From Corynebacterium sp. CNCTC7651 (lineage in GTDB: Bacteria > Actinomycetota > Actinomycetes > Mycobacteriales > Mycobacteriaceae), in contig NZ_CP071246.1 of the NCBI RefSeq assembly GCF_021496665.1, positions 372,001 to 436,000 on the forward strand: a stretch of 64,000 nt of DNA, written 5' to 3'. Positions 1 to 10,138 of the stretch are shown here, in pieces; the first letter of the stretch is position 1, and every line of letters begins with the position of its first letter. Both the position numbers and the translations under genes were made by a program. The notes beneath the pieces are model-generated. The model had not been told where the DNA came from, did no database searches, and saw nothing but the letters and a program-made list of their open reading frames with translations.

Positions 1-1389
<1,389 letters not shown>

Positions 1390-1444
1390 GCACTTCCTCT
1401 ACGATGAGGGGCTGGACCACATCGGAATGAGGAAGGGACGGTCG

Positions 1445-2533
1445 ATGGCAACCTCGACATCGCCGCGCAAGGCCTACACTGACCAGCAGGGCATCGAGCG
1501 CGCCACCAAGCAGCAGCAGCCAGACTTGGAAGACAAGCTAGAGAGAAAGGCCCCGGCTGCGGCGCACCTGATGCGGATGCAGGAGCGCTTTGCGGAGCAG
1601 GGCGGCAACCAGTTCGCCGCCGGCATCACCTACTTCTCCGTGCTGGCGATCTTCCCGCTGGCGATGCTGCTGTTCGCGGCCGCCGGTTTCTTCCTGAACG
1701 CTCGACCGGAACTGATGCAGCAGATCCAGGACCAGATCACCCAGAACCTGGAGGGTGACCTGGGCGATTTAGTTAACAGCATCCTCGAGGCTGCGATTGA
1801 CCAGCGCGGCGCCGTCGCGGGTGTAGGTTTGCTGACCACCCTGTGGTCCGGCCTGAACTGGATGAACCACCTGCGGGCGGGTGTCACCACCATGTGGGGC
1901 CTGGACGCGAACGAGGGCGGCAACTTCGTGGTGAAGAAGCTGCGTGACCTGCTTGGGCTGATCGGCCTGATTGCGCTGCTCCTTCTGGCGTTCGGCGTGA
2001 CTGCCATCGGCGTGTCCGGGTGGACGTCCCAGGTGATGGAGTACTTCGGCCTCGGCGACTTCCCGGGCTCCCGCGCGCTCGTGTGGTTTGTCGGGTTCTT
2101 GGTCTCTGTCCTGGCCAGCTTCCTGGTCATGTTGTGGGTCGTGATGTACATGCCGCGCACCAAGGTCCCGGTGAAATCCGGCCTAAAGGGCGCGCTGCTA
2201 GGTGCGATCATCTTCGCCCTGATTCAGCAGTTCGCCGGCCTGATCATCGGATCCGCAACGGGCAACCCGGCCGGCGCAGTGTTCGGCCCGATCATCTCGC
2301 TCATGGTTGTGCTCTACCTGGTCTGGCGCGTGGTGCTGTACGTCTCCGCGTGGACGGCTACCACCGAGGAATCGCTCAAGATGCAGCCCGCGGACGTGCC
2401 ACCTCCAGCCGTGATCAACGTGCGCGCGGGTGCCGCGTCCAGCAGCAAGGACAACACTGGTAAGGCAGTCGGCGTAGGCGCGGCCCTGGGCGCCATCGGC
2501 GTGGGCATTGCCTCGCTGCTCACCCGCAGCTAG
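1445..2533 (+). CDS. YihY/BrkB-family inner membrane protein
   Basis: A 362-residue membrane protein. A charged N-terminal segment of about 60 residues precedes the YihY/virulence-factor BrkB domain (GNQFAAGITYFSVLAIFPLAMLL and following). Five to six hydrophobic segments run to about residue 310, then a polar tail and a last hydrophobic glycine-rich stretch. The family is called envelope-integrity or YhjD-like; its molecular role is unsettled. ATG 1445 was chosen because GAGGAAGGGA ends about five bases upstream; ATG 1427 is a longer alternative. The stop overlaps by 4 bp the convergent carboxypeptidase gene. In corynebacteria this gene usually follows trpS. Confidence 0.8.
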   Translation: MATSTSPRKAYTDQQGIERATKQQQPDLEDKLERKAPAAAHLMRMQERFAEQGGNQFAAGITYFSVLAIFPLAMLLFAAAGFFLNARPELMQQIQDQITQNLEGDLGDLVNSILEAAIDQRGAVAGVGLLTTLWSGLNWMNHLRAGVTTMWGLDANEGGNFVVKKLRDLLGLIGLIALLLLAFGVTAIGVSGWTSQVMEYFGLGDFPGSRALVWFVGFLVSVLASFLVMLWVVMYMPRTKVPVKSGLKGALLGAIIFALIQQFAGLIIGSATGNPAGAVFGPIISLMVVLYLVWRVVLYVSAWTATTEESLKMQPADVPPPAVINVRAGAASSSKDNTGKAVGVGAALGAIGVGIASLLTRS

Positions 2534-3795
2534 CGGCGCTTTGCAAACCGCCGGCTGAACCAGGCGACTAGGCCGGCGAGTGCGAGCACACCGGCCACAG
2601 CCGCAACAGCGATGAACCGCTCGCGCGGCTGCCTCCCGGCCGCGTCGGCCGCCTCCTCCACCCCGCCCGGGGCCGGAGACGAGGTGGTTGGCGCGGCCGT
2701 CGCTGTTTCCGCGGTGGGCGTGGGGGTGACCGTGGTCGGGGCGGTGAGCGGCTCCAGCTCGGCCACGCCGCTCCCGGCGTGCAGCGGGTACGCCGCGTGC
2801 AACAGGGCCTGCGCCTGCTGCCACGGGGCCATGTCCCACGACGAAGTGTCCAGCACAACCGCCATCAGGCGGCGGCCTTCGTGGTCCACGGCGCCGACGA
2901 AGGTGTGGTTCGCGTCGTCGGTGTACCCCGTCTTGCCGCCGATGCCGTCCGGGTCGAACATGAACAGCTTGTTGTCGTTCCACAGCTGGAACCCCGGCAA
3001 ATCCCCGAACCCCGGGAAGTCGTAGTGCTCGGTGTTTGCAATGGCGGCGAACGTGGGGTTTGCAAACGCCGCGCGGTACGCCAGCGCCATGTCCCAGGCT
3101 GAGGTGGACATGCCTGCGGCATCGAGGCCGGAGTAGGAGGCGGCGTGGGTGTCCAACATGCCCAAGTCTTGCGCCTTCTGGTTCACCTTGAGCAGCGTCA
3201 CGGCATCGCCGCCAAGCGCCTGCGCTAGTGCGTGCGCGGTGTCGTTGCCGGAGTTGAGGATCAGCCCGTGCAGCAAATCCCGCGTGGTGTACGTGCCCTC
3301 CGCCCCAATGCCGGCGGCGGAGCCCTCCTGCCCCGCGGATTCTTCGGAGACCGGAACCTCCGCGTCCAAGTCCAGCTCCTCAATTGCCACCATGGCCAGC
3401 AGCACCTTGATGATGCTGGCCGGCCGGTAGCGCCCGTGCGGATCCTTCATGGCGATCACTTCGCCGGAATCCAGGTCTGTCACCAACCATGCGGACGCGA
3501 CCACGCCGGGGTTCACCTCGTACCCGGCCGGTGCAATGACCCCGCACGGGCCGGTGTACACCTGCGGCAGCGGCGTCGGCGTGGAGCCGTCGGGGCGCCG
3601 CTCCGACGTACTCACCGGCTCCGGCGGCACCAAGGACTGCGGGCAGTGATCCGTATCAGGAGCGCGGTCGCGGCTCGGCGGGATCCACATGCCGTTCGCG
3701 TCGTAATATCCCGACGTCGGCAATACCGGAGGCTCCGTCGTGCCTGCCTGCGCCAGGAGTGCCGCCCCGGCCACCGCCGCTGCTGCGAATTTCAC
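2530..3795 (-). CDS. D-alanyl-D-alanine carboxypeptidase (peptidase S11, PBP5-like)
   Basis: Removes the terminal D-Ala of peptidoglycan pentapeptides outside the membrane. The 421-residue protein starts at GTG with a signal peptide (MKFAAAAVAGAALLAQAG). It carries the three penicillin-binding motifs: SxxK in PASIIKVLL (about residue 130), SxN in NSGNDTAHA (about 180) and KTG in GGKTGYTDDA (about 287). A Thr/Pro/Ala-rich linker precedes a C-terminal membrane anchor (about residues 394-412) and a basic FSRRFAKRR tail. So it is anchored by a C-terminal helix rather than released. Its start lies two bases after the stop of the TRIC-type gene, so the two are probably cotranscribed. Confidence 0.9.
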   Translation of the reverse strand: MKFAAAAVAGAALLAQAGTTEPPVLPTSGYYDANGMWIPPSRDRAPDTDHCPQSLVPPEPVSTSERRPDGSTPTPLPQVYTGPCGVIAPAGYEVNPGVVASAWLVTDLDSGEVIAMKDPHGRYRPASIIKVLLAMVAIEELDLDAEVPVSEESAGQEGSAAGIGAEGTYTTRDLLHGLILNSGNDTAHALAQALGGDAVTLLKVNQKAQDLGMLDTHAASYSGLDAAGMSTSAWDMALAYRAAFANPTFAAIANTEHYDFPGFGDLPGFQLWNDNKLFMFDPDGIGGKTGYTDDANHTFVGAVDHEGRRLMAVVLDTSSWDMAPWQQAQALLHAAYPLHAGSGVAELEPLTAPTTVTPTPTAETATAAPTTSSPAPGGVEEAADAAGRQPRERFIAVAAVAGVLALAGLVAWFSRRFAKRR

Positions 3796-3797
3796 GT

Positions 3798-4793
3798 CTA
3801 CTTCCCCCTCGCCTGGTAGCGGGCCACAAGGCGTTCGATCAGCTCGTCCGTGAGCACATCATCGCTCAGGATCATATCGAGCATTTCGCTTTTCGACGCA
3901 TCCTTGCCCTCTACAAGTTCCTGCTCCGCCAAGTCGTCGGTGAACTCTGCCAGGAACTCATCCGCGTCGCTTTCTGCCTGCTCCCGGCGTTTGCCTCGCT
4001 GCACTTCCGCCTCAATGCGGCGGGCAAGAGCCTTCTCCATCTGGCGGTGGCGCCACGCGCGCATGGCCTTCGGCTCCAACCCGCGGGCAACGGCGCGGGA
4101 ACGGCGCTCCGCGATGCGGGCGAGCTTGGTCACCTGGGCCGCTGTCTCATTGATCGGGGCGACCTGGGTGGTGGACATGCGCCAGTTGCCGTAGTAGCCG
4201 ACCAGGAAGAGCGCGAAGCTGACAACTGGCCCCAGCACCAAACCCCAGGCAGCGTAGCCGGTCGCGTTGCCTACCAGCGCCACGATGGAGCAGGCGACGG
4301 CGGGGACAACTGTGGGCTGGTTGTTGCCGAACACTGCCGGCTCACGGCCGGTGACCACGTCGCGGATCATGCTGCCTCCGGTGGCAGTGAGCACGCCCAT
4401 CAGGATGGAGGGCAGCACCGGCAGGTTGTAGGCGATGGCTTTGGTGGTGCCCGTGGACGCCCACAGCGCGGAAATCAACGCGTCACCATGCGTCTCCACA
4501 AAGTGCCACGTGCGGCCGCTGAAGTAAGTGAAGCGGGCAATCAACGCACCTGTCAGCGCCAAGATGAGGTATTCCGGCTCGCGCATGGCGGCGACGCTGC
4601 CTTGGTTAATCAACACGTCGCGAAGCATGCCGCCGCCGAGGGCGGAGAGCATCGCGATGAAGAAGAACCCGACAATGTCATAGCCACGCTGGCGGGCGAT
4701 GGTGCCTCCGATGATGCTCATGATGAGCACGCCGGAGACATCGAACCACCGATAAATTGACGCGATCAGGGGATCGACTTGGTCCACGGTCAT
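3798..4793 (-). CDS. TRIC-type (UPF0126/YadS) cation channel family membrane protein
   Basis: 331 residues. The N-terminal 210 residues hold about seven membrane helices and the duplicated glycine signature of the UPF0126/TRIC family (LSALGGGMLRDVL near residue 55, LTATGGSMIRDVVTG near 140). Bacterial homologues form trimeric cation channels. The remaining 110 or so residues are a soluble, highly charged and probably helical extension (EALARRIEAEVQRGKR, DDVLTDELIERLVARYQ), absent from short family members such as E. coli YadS. It is the upstream gene of a likely two-gene unit with the D,D-carboxypeptidase. Confidence 0.8.
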   Translation of the reverse strand: MTVDQVDPLIASIYRWFDVSGVLIMSIIGGTIARQRGYDIVGFFFIAMLSALGGGMLRDVLINQGSVAAMREPEYLILALTGALIARFTYFSGRTWHFVETHGDALISALWASTGTTKAIAYNLPVLPSILMGVLTATGGSMIRDVVTGREPAVFGNNQPTVVPAVACSIVALVGNATGYAAWGLVLGPVVSFALFLVGYYGNWRMSTTQVAPINETAAQVTKLARIAERRSRAVARGLEPKAMRAWRHRQMEKALARRIEAEVQRGKRREQAESDADEFLAEFTDDLAEQELVEGKDASKSEMLDMILSDDVLTDELIERLVARYQARGK

Positions 4794-4839
4794 AGCCGGT
4801 CATTCTAGGGCGGACCTGTGGTGCCGGCCGGACCGCGGG

Positions 4840-6078
4840 TTAGAACTTGGAGAAGCGCTTGATCAGCTGGTCTTCCATGTCCTTCCACGCCTGCGCCTTG
4901 TCGTTGAACGGCGCGGAGGGGACGTAGCCGGCCGCTTCTGTGGAGCCGAGCATGAACGCCAGGTAGTCCTGCATACGCGGGTTCGCCAGCAAAAGAGAGT
5001 TCAGCGAGTCATCGCGCGCCCAGTCCGCGGCATCCGCCAACAGCTCGTACGCCTTTGCCATCTGCTTGGTGTCCACCGCGTCAACGCCCTTGGCAATGTC
5101 TTCCGCGATGCCGTTGAAGGAGTACGCGTTGTCCGGGTGCACTTCTACCTTCAGCTCGCCGGCGTTAGCCTCGTTCATCAGATCCTGCCAGGTGGAAACG
5201 CCTGCGAGATCGTGCTCGTCGTTCTCCAGGATCCAGCGGCCGAGGTGCTTCGCGGTGGGGAAGGTAAAGATCTCGCCGTACTTGCCCAGGAACACCGGGG
5301 AGCTACCCAGGTAAGTGCGCAACGTGTACACGGTCTTGCCCTGGATAGAGATCTTCACTGGGTCGATGCCGGCGCGTGCCCACGAGGATGCGTCGTACGG
5401 GTCCTGCTCCGCCATGCGCGCGGCCTCGCGCTGCGTCTCGGCCTCCTTCGCCTGGGCGCGGGAATCCGTGGCCGAAGCAATGGCTGCGGCAGCCGCGCTC
5501 ACTGCACCAGCGTCAAGGCTTGCGGAGTCCACCACACTCACGGCGCTGTCCAGCGATTGCACCACGGATGCCCAGTTAGCAAGCACAACGTGACCGATGC
5601 TGGACCACTCGTCGAGCCCGGTGTCCCCAGAGAAGTGGTCAGAGCCGCGGGCGACGCTGTTCAACACGGAGTGCGAGGCGAAGAAGATTTGCGCTTGCTC
5701 CGCACTGGCCACATCGGCGAGCGAACGGGAGATTTGGAATACGCGGGAGACGGCGGACACGTTCTCGTGGCTCGGGCGCCCCGCCAGGAAGTCCGGTGCG
5801 CCGATGATGTCGATGTACTGCTTCTCCGAAGGAACGACACGGTCCTCGCCCTGCGCCTCAAACGCCGCCCACTTGGGATGGTCCGTGAGATCGTGGCGCG
5901 GGGTGGACTGCAGGTAAGCCAGCAGCTCTTCGGGTGAGTGGAACACAAGAATCGCTTCATCATCACCAAGGAAGGCCTGCCACTCGGAGCCCTTCTCCTT
6001 CCAGGTCGGGGCCCAGAGCGTGTAGAAATCGCCCTGGGTCAGGGACAGCTTGACGGGAAGAATCGCGCGGGTGCTCAT
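4840..6078 (-). CDS. Conserved corynebacterial protein of unknown function with an internal duplication
   Basis: A 412-residue soluble protein with no signal peptide or membrane helix; I do not recognise a named family. Two segments look like copies of one another. The N-terminal one (residues about 8-75) has FYTLWAP, WQAFLGDDEAI and HDLTDHPKWAAF. The central one (about 245-310) has VYTLRTYL, PVFLGKYGEIFTF and HDLAGVSTWQDL. Each reads as a small beta-rich unit followed by HDL...W. An Ala-rich helical stretch lies between them (about 170-225) and a helical C-terminus follows. It starts 22 bp downstream of the NlpC/P60 gene in the same direction, so they may share a transcript. No function is proposed. 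Confidence 0.6.
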   Translation of the reverse strand: MSTRAILPVKLSLTQGDFYTLWAPTWKEKGSEWQAFLGDDEAILVFHSPEELLAYLQSTPRHDLTDHPKWAAFEAQGEDRVVPSEKQYIDIIGAPDFLAGRPSHENVSAVSRVFQISRSLADVASAEQAQIFFASHSVLNSVARGSDHFSGDTGLDEWSSIGHVVLANWASVVQSLDSAVSVVDSASLDAGAVSAAAAAIASATDSRAQAKEAETQREAARMAEQDPYDASSWARAGIDPVKISIQGKTVYTLRTYLGSSPVFLGKYGEIFTFPTAKHLGRWILENDEHDLAGVSTWQDLMNEANAGELKVEVHPDNAYSFNGIAEDIAKGVDAVDTKQMAKAYELLADAADWARDDSLNSLLLANPRMQDYLAFMLGSTEAAGYVPSAPFNDKAQAWKDMEDQLIKRFSKF

Positions 6079-6100
6079 GGTGGGTAACTGTACGTTGCAC

Positions 6101-7288
6101 CTACGCGGTCGGCCGCCAGAACCCCATAAAGGCCATCCCCATATTGGAGGTCCGAACAGGGTTGATCTGCACCGGATCGCCAGCCTCGATCATCATGCCG
6201 TCCCCCACGTACATCGCGGCATGCCCAGACCAGATCACAAGATCACCCGGTTGCAGCTCCTCGAATGTCACCTGCATGCCCACCGCTTGATCGGCTGCGA
6301 TCCGCGGGATCTCAAACCCGGCCTGGCGGTACGCCCACGACGTCAGCCCGGAGCAGTCGAAACCGCCCGGTTGCGTGCCTCCCCACAAGTACGGGGTTCC
6401 CAGCTGGGACTTGGCAGCGGTAACGGCTGCGGCCGCCACCGCAGAGGGATTAGGCGGGGCGGCGGGCACCACCGCGGGAGTAGGCGGCGGGGCTTCGCTC
6501 ACCGGCCCGGCAGTAATGCTCACCGGCACTGTCTCCGCGCTCCTTATAGGCGCGCTCGCACCGCCGCTGAGCTGCGGCACAGCGGCGACTGGCGGGGCGT
6601 CCCGGAATGCGGCGGGTGGCGGCGGCGGGGTCGGAGTCGCCTGCGGGGGCGCACTCGCGGCAGGCGCAGGTGGAGTCCCCAAAGCAGTCTGGGCGGCGTA
6701 GGCGGATAGTTCCGCCTCGGCATTGTCGGTCTTTCCCGTTGCTGTTGGGAACGCCACAGTGATGGCCTGCGCAGTTGCTGCGGCGAGGCGCTGGGCAGCG
6801 GCATCGAGACCTGCACGCATGTCGTCGAGCGCACTTTGCGCATTGGTGAAGGCCAACCCGATGAGGCCAGCGGCCGCTGCCATCTGTGCAACCGGTCCCG
6901 CCGGAGTTGCCGCGGCTACTGCGGAAGCAACGCTGGGCCCTAACCCCATCGCGATTTTGGTCAGCTCTATTCCGGCCGCGGCGGTAAATAGCGCCGCCGA
7001 AGCAAGCTCGTCGCTGATTGCCGCGCGGTGTGCTTCCAATGCGGCGATCGCGTCGAGACGCGGCTGCGCATCGGCCCCCACCACGTGCGCCAAGGGGACA
7101 AACGCCGCGAAATCGGGGACCCGGAACGTGGACAAGGTCGGAATGATTTGCGGGCGCGCCGCAAGGATCTTCATTGCGGCGGTCAACGGGTCATAGATCC
7201 CGTCTACGCGTGGGTTGAAAATCGCGTCGCTGTACACTTTCGCCACGTTTCCTGCAGTTGAGGACATTGAAGACAGCGCCGCCGTCAC
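6101..7288 (-). CDS. NlpC/P60 (C40) peptidoglycan hydrolase with N-terminal helical domain
   Basis: 395 residues with three parts. An Ala-rich helical domain (about 1-200) has no signal peptide. A Pro/Ala-rich linker follows (about 215-300). The C-terminal NlpC/P60 domain has the catalytic Cys in GGFDCSGLTSWAY (about residue 310) and the His in SGHAAMYVGDG (about 360), so it should be an active cysteine endopeptidase cutting peptidoglycan stem peptides. GTG 7288 was chosen because GGAGG lies eight bases upstream and the codon overlaps the previous gene's TGA as GTGA, a sign of coupled translation. Lack of a Sec signal plus a small helical partner encoded just upstream suggests export as a pair, possibly by a type VII-like route; that is inference. 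Confidence 0.75.
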   Translation of the reverse strand: MTAALSSMSSTAGNVAKVYSDAIFNPRVDGIYDPLTAAMKILAARPQIIPTLSTFRVPDFAAFVPLAHVVGADAQPRLDAIAALEAHRAAISDELASAALFTAAAGIELTKIAMGLGPSVASAVAAATPAGPVAQMAAAAGLIGLAFTNAQSALDDMRAGLDAAAQRLAAATAQAITVAFPTATGKTDNAEAELSAYAAQTALGTPPAPAASAPPQATPTPPPPPAAFRDAPPVAAVPQLSGGASAPIRSAETVPVSITAGPVSEAPPPTPAVVPAAPPNPSAVAAAAVTAAKSQLGTPYLWGGTQPGGFDCSGLTSWAYRQAGFEIPRIAADQAVGMQVTFEELQPGDLVIWSGHAAMYVGDGMMIEAGDPVQINPVRTSNMGMAFMGFWRPTA

Positions 7289-7566
7289 AGCACTGCCTCC
7301 AGCGCCTCGCACATGCAGCCGTCCACCGCAGCGGCCGCGTGAACGGTGAGATCCATGGCGGCTGCAACGCGGCGGGCATCGGCGCGTACCTCTTCGGCCC
7401 GCCGGTTCGCGCAGGTCACCGCTTCGTCAACGGCAGCACGGAACGCGGCGAATGGCCCACCGCAAGGAAACGGTGGATTACCAAGCAGGGTTAAGGACGC
7501 GGCATCAGCCCGCAGGTCATCGGTGAACGTGGAAACAGTAGAAGCATCGAGCACAAAGACAGTCAT
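7285..7566 (-). CDS. Small all-helical protein, EspC/WXG100-like in shape
   Basis: 93 residues (MTVFVLDASTVSTF start), predicted mostly helical, with two helices separated by a Gly/Pro turn (LLGNPPFPCGGPF). Length, composition and overlap with a larger effector-like gene recall the EspC/DUF2580 or WXG100-type partners of type VII secretion substrates, but no WxG motif is present. Three cysteines (one in the turn, one near CANRR, and DGCMCE near the end, which holds two) are odd for a cytosolic helical protein. Its TGA overlaps the GTG start of the NlpC/P60 gene. Function unknown. Confidence 0.55.
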   Translation of the reverse strand: MTVFVLDASTVSTFTDDLRADAASLTLLGNPPFPCGGPFAAFRAAVDEAVTCANRRAEEVRADARRVAAAMDLTVHAAAAVDGCMCEALEAVL

Positions 7567-7622
7567 GGGTATTAGACGTTGAGTAACCCGTTTCGGTTCC
7601 ATCCCCGCCTACCATGGGGCGC

Positions 7623-8258
7623 ATGGAGATTAAGGTTGTCGACCACCCGCTTGCCGCGTCGCGTTTGACCATCATGCGCGACGAGCGCAGCAACAACGCC
7701 ACGTTCCGCGCCGCACTCGCGGACTTGGGTGCCATGCTCATCTACGAAGCTTCCCGCGACTTGCCGGTAGAGACATTCGACACGGCCACCCCGGTGGGCA
7801 CCGCGACGGGTGTGCGTCTGCAGACGCCGCCGATCATCGTCCCCATCATTCGCGCCGGGCTGGGCATGATTGATCCTGCGCTGTCCATGATCCCGGACGC
7901 GCAGGTGGGTTTCATCGGCATGGCGCGAGATGAGAAGACGCACCTGCCGGTGCCGTACTTGGAGGCGCTGCCGGATAACCTGGCCGGCCAGCCGGTGTTC
8001 TTGGTGGACCCGATGCTGGCAACTGGCGGTTCCCTCATCCACGCCATCGATCTCCTTGTGGAGCGCGGGGCGGACGACATCACGTGTGTGTGCATGGTGA
8101 GTGCTCAGCCCGGCGTCGATAAGCTCGCAGCCCACGATGCGCCGGTGCGACTGATTACGGCGACCATTGATCCGGCGTTGAACGAGGATGCGTACATCGT
8201 GCCTGGCCTGGGCGATGCGGGCGACCGTTTGTACGGCCCCCGCAACATCGACCTGTAG
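7623..8258 (+). CDS. upp: Uracil phosphoribosyltransferase
   Basis: Salvages uracil: uracil plus PRPP gives UMP. The 211-residue protein has the family's usual length. Diagnostic segments are [12 protein letters not shown] at the N-terminus, [13 protein letters not shown] (about 80), the PRPP loop [11 protein letters not shown] (about 131-141) and the uracil-binding C-terminus [21 protein letters not shown] 7623 matches the usual corynebacterial start; an ATG nine bases upstream is possible. The XRE regulator follows in the same direction, as in C. glutamicum. Confidence 0.95.
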   Translation: MEIKVVDHPLAASRLTIMRDERSNNATFRAALADLGAMLIYEASRDLPVETFDTATPVGTATGVRLQTPPIIVPIIRAGLGMIDPALSMIPDAQVGFIGMARDEKTHLPVPYLEALPDNLAGQPVFLVDPMLATGGSLIHAIDLLVERGADDITCVCMVSAQPGVDKLAAHDAPVRLITATIDPALNEDAYIVPGLGDAGDRLYGPRNIDL

Positions 8259-8335
8259 CCGTGGCGGGAGGAGGCGGCGTGCGCTAACGTTGGGCCCTGT
8301 CACGATGCCGGGGGGCGTTCGAGGGGGAAGATTGC

Positions 8336-8773
8336 ATGGCGGACATGCTGCCGCAGGCGTATTGGGCCAGTTATGCGTTGGGGCTTGGGCACCGCGTGCG
8401 CGTCATGCGCGTGATGCGGGGCCTGACCCAAGCGCGGCTTGCGGAACTGGCGGGGGTGAGCCGCACGTTAATTTCCAACATGGAACGCAATGAATATAAC
8501 GGCCTGAAATGTGCTGACCCGACACTCTCAACTGTGTACCGGCTCGCCGCCGCGCTCTACGTTCCTCCCGCGGTGCTTTTGCCCGGCGCGGGGGATTTGG
8601 TGGAACGGCCATTTGCCGGACCGGAACTGGGCAGTGGTCCCGCCAGCGTGGCCATAGCCTTGCGGTGGCCGAACGTGCCGTTGGACACTGCGCGTTTCGA
8701 CGATGAATATCTCGCGCGTGGAGCTCCGGAGGAAGTGCCCAGGTTTCAGCGCTCCCTGTTTGAGCTGGGGTAG
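8336..8773 (+). CDS. XRE-family transcriptional regulator
   Basis: 145 residues. A Cro/C1-type helix-turn-helix occupies about residues 20-75 (RVMRGLTQARLAELAGVSRT, then LISNMERNEYNG). The rest (residues 85-145) is a short tail unrelated to known ligand domains. It follows upp by 77 bp in the same direction. A homologous small XRE gene sits next to upp in C. glutamicum, so the pairing is conserved, but no target is known. Position 8287 has a TAACGT hexamer that could be its own -10. Confidence 0.8.
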   Translation: MADMLPQAYWASYALGLGHRVRVMRVMRGLTQARLAELAGVSRTLISNMERNEYNGLKCADPTLSTVYRLAAALYVPPAVLLPGAGDLVERPFAGPELGSGPASVAIALRWPNVPLDTARFDDEYLARGAPEEVPRFQRSLFELG

Positions 8774-8784
8774 CCCCACCGGCG

Positions 8785-8790
8785 TACACT
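8785..8790 (+). promoter_or_regulatory. -10 hexamer upstream of the amidohydrolase gene
   Basis: TACACT lies 61 bases before the GTG start at 8852, just after the stop of the XRE gene. It matches the TANANT -10 form also seen before trpS and lpdA. No clear -35 was found. Confidence 0.35.
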
Positions 8791-8851
8791 GCTGGCCAGC
8801 AGGCGGGCCGGGGTGGCTTGCGCTGGAGACGACAGTGGGAGGACAAGGGGC

Positions 8852-10060
8852 GTGGCAAGCGCGATCTCGGCACATGTGGATGCGTGGTTGCGGGACAACC
8901 GGGAGACGGTAGTTGCGTGGCGCCGTCACCTCCACGCCCATCCGGAGCTGTCTAACGAGGAGATCGAGACCACCAACCTTGTGGTGCGCGTGCTTGCGGA
9001 ACACGGCTTGGAAGCGGTGCGCTTCCCGGGGACCGGGTGCTACGTGGACCTTGGCCCCGAGGACGGCCAGCGGATGGCGTTTCGCGCCGACCTGGATGCG
9101 CTGCGGGTGCCGGAGCAGACCGGGCTTGAGTTCGCCTCCGTCGTCCCCGGTGTCTCCCACGCGTGCGGGCACGATGTGCACACGACGGTGGTACTCGCGC
9201 TGGCCTGTGCGCTGTCCACCCTGCCGGAAGGCGCTCTGCCGATCGGCGTGCGCTGCATCTTCCAACCCGCCGAAGAAGTGATGGGCGGCGGCGCGCTGGA
9301 TGTTATCGAGTGGGGTGGCCTGAACGGTGTGGCTACCATCTTCGCCCTGCATGTGGAGCCGAAGCTGCGCGTGGGACAGGTTGGCGTGCGCGCAGGTGCC
9401 ATCACCTCTGCCGCGGACGTGATCAAGTTGCAGATAGAGGGCCCGGGCGGGCACACCGCGCGGCCGCACTTGACTGCGGACGTGGTGTACGCGCTGGGGG
9501 CGGTGGCCACGCAGCTGCCGGCGCTGCTGTCGCGCCGCGTGGACCCGCGCACCGGCACCGTGCTCGTGTTCGGCCGGATCGAAGCCGGCGACGCGGCCAA
9601 CGCCATCCCGAAACGGGGCCTGCTCGACGGCACTGTGCGCACTGCGGACATCAGCACGTGGCGCGCGCTCGAAGAGATGCTCACGGACTTCATCGACCTC
9701 ATCGTCGCGCCCACCGGCTGCACCTACCAGCTCAACTACATCCGCGGAGTGCCGCCCGTGCTTAACGACGATGCAGCTACCGCCCTCGCAGTCGAAGCCG
9801 GCCGCTCGATTGACCCGCACGCCATCGTCACCGCCCCGCAGTCCTCCGGCGGCGAGGATTTCTCCTGGTATCTCGAGCACATCCCCGGCACCATGGTGCG
9901 GCTCGGCGCCTGGAGCGGAGTGGGGGAGAAGCCCGACCTCCACCAGGGCAACTTGGTTATCGACGAACGCTCGCTCGACGTGGGTATCCGTCTCTTCGGC
10001 GCGATCGCCGAACGCTACATCGCCGCGGTTGCGGGGGATGTGGCCCCCGAGCTGCGGTAG
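8852..10060 (+). CDS. M20-family amidohydrolase / aminoacylase
   Basis: A cytosolic metalloamidase of 402 residues related to hippurate hydrolase and N-acyl-amino-acid amidohydrolases. It has HLHAHPELSNEE near the start, the metal site HACGHDVHTTV (about 104-114), the catalytic Glu in FQPAEEVMGGG (about 137), a dimerisation domain with GPGGHTARPH (about 197) and the late SSGGEDFSWY metal ligand segment. GTG 8852 follows GGGAGGACAAGG. Natural substrate unknown. In C. glutamicum the matching position is annotated amiA. It precedes lpdA by 78 bp. Confidence 0.88.
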   Translation: MASAISAHVDAWLRDNRETVVAWRRHLHAHPELSNEEIETTNLVVRVLAEHGLEAVRFPGTGCYVDLGPEDGQRMAFRADLDALRVPEQTGLEFASVVPGVSHACGHDVHTTVVLALACALSTLPEGALPIGVRCIFQPAEEVMGGGALDVIEWGGLNGVATIFALHVEPKLRVGQVGVRAGAITSAADVIKLQIEGPGGHTARPHLTADVVYALGAVATQLPALLSRRVDPRTGTVLVFGRIEAGDAANAIPKRGLLDGTVRTADISTWRALEEMLTDFIDLIVAPTGCTYQLNYIRGVPPVLNDDAATALAVEAGRSIDPHAIVTAPQSSGGEDFSWYLEHIPGTMVRLGAWSGVGEKPDLHQGNLVIDERSLDVGIRLFGAIAERYIAAVAGDVAPELR

Positions 10061-10072
10061 CGCGGAAGCCTG

Positions 10073-10078
10073 TACACT
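10073..10078 (+). promoter_or_regulatory. -10 hexamer of lpdA
   Basis: TACACT starts 66 bases before the lpdA GTG, inside the short gap after the amidohydrolase gene. It supports separate transcription of lpdA. Confidence 0.35.
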
Positions 10079-10138
10079 GGCCGGCGTATTTGCAGGTGCG
10101 CACCCGCGCCGGGATCGACCGAGGAAAGGCAGCGTTAC

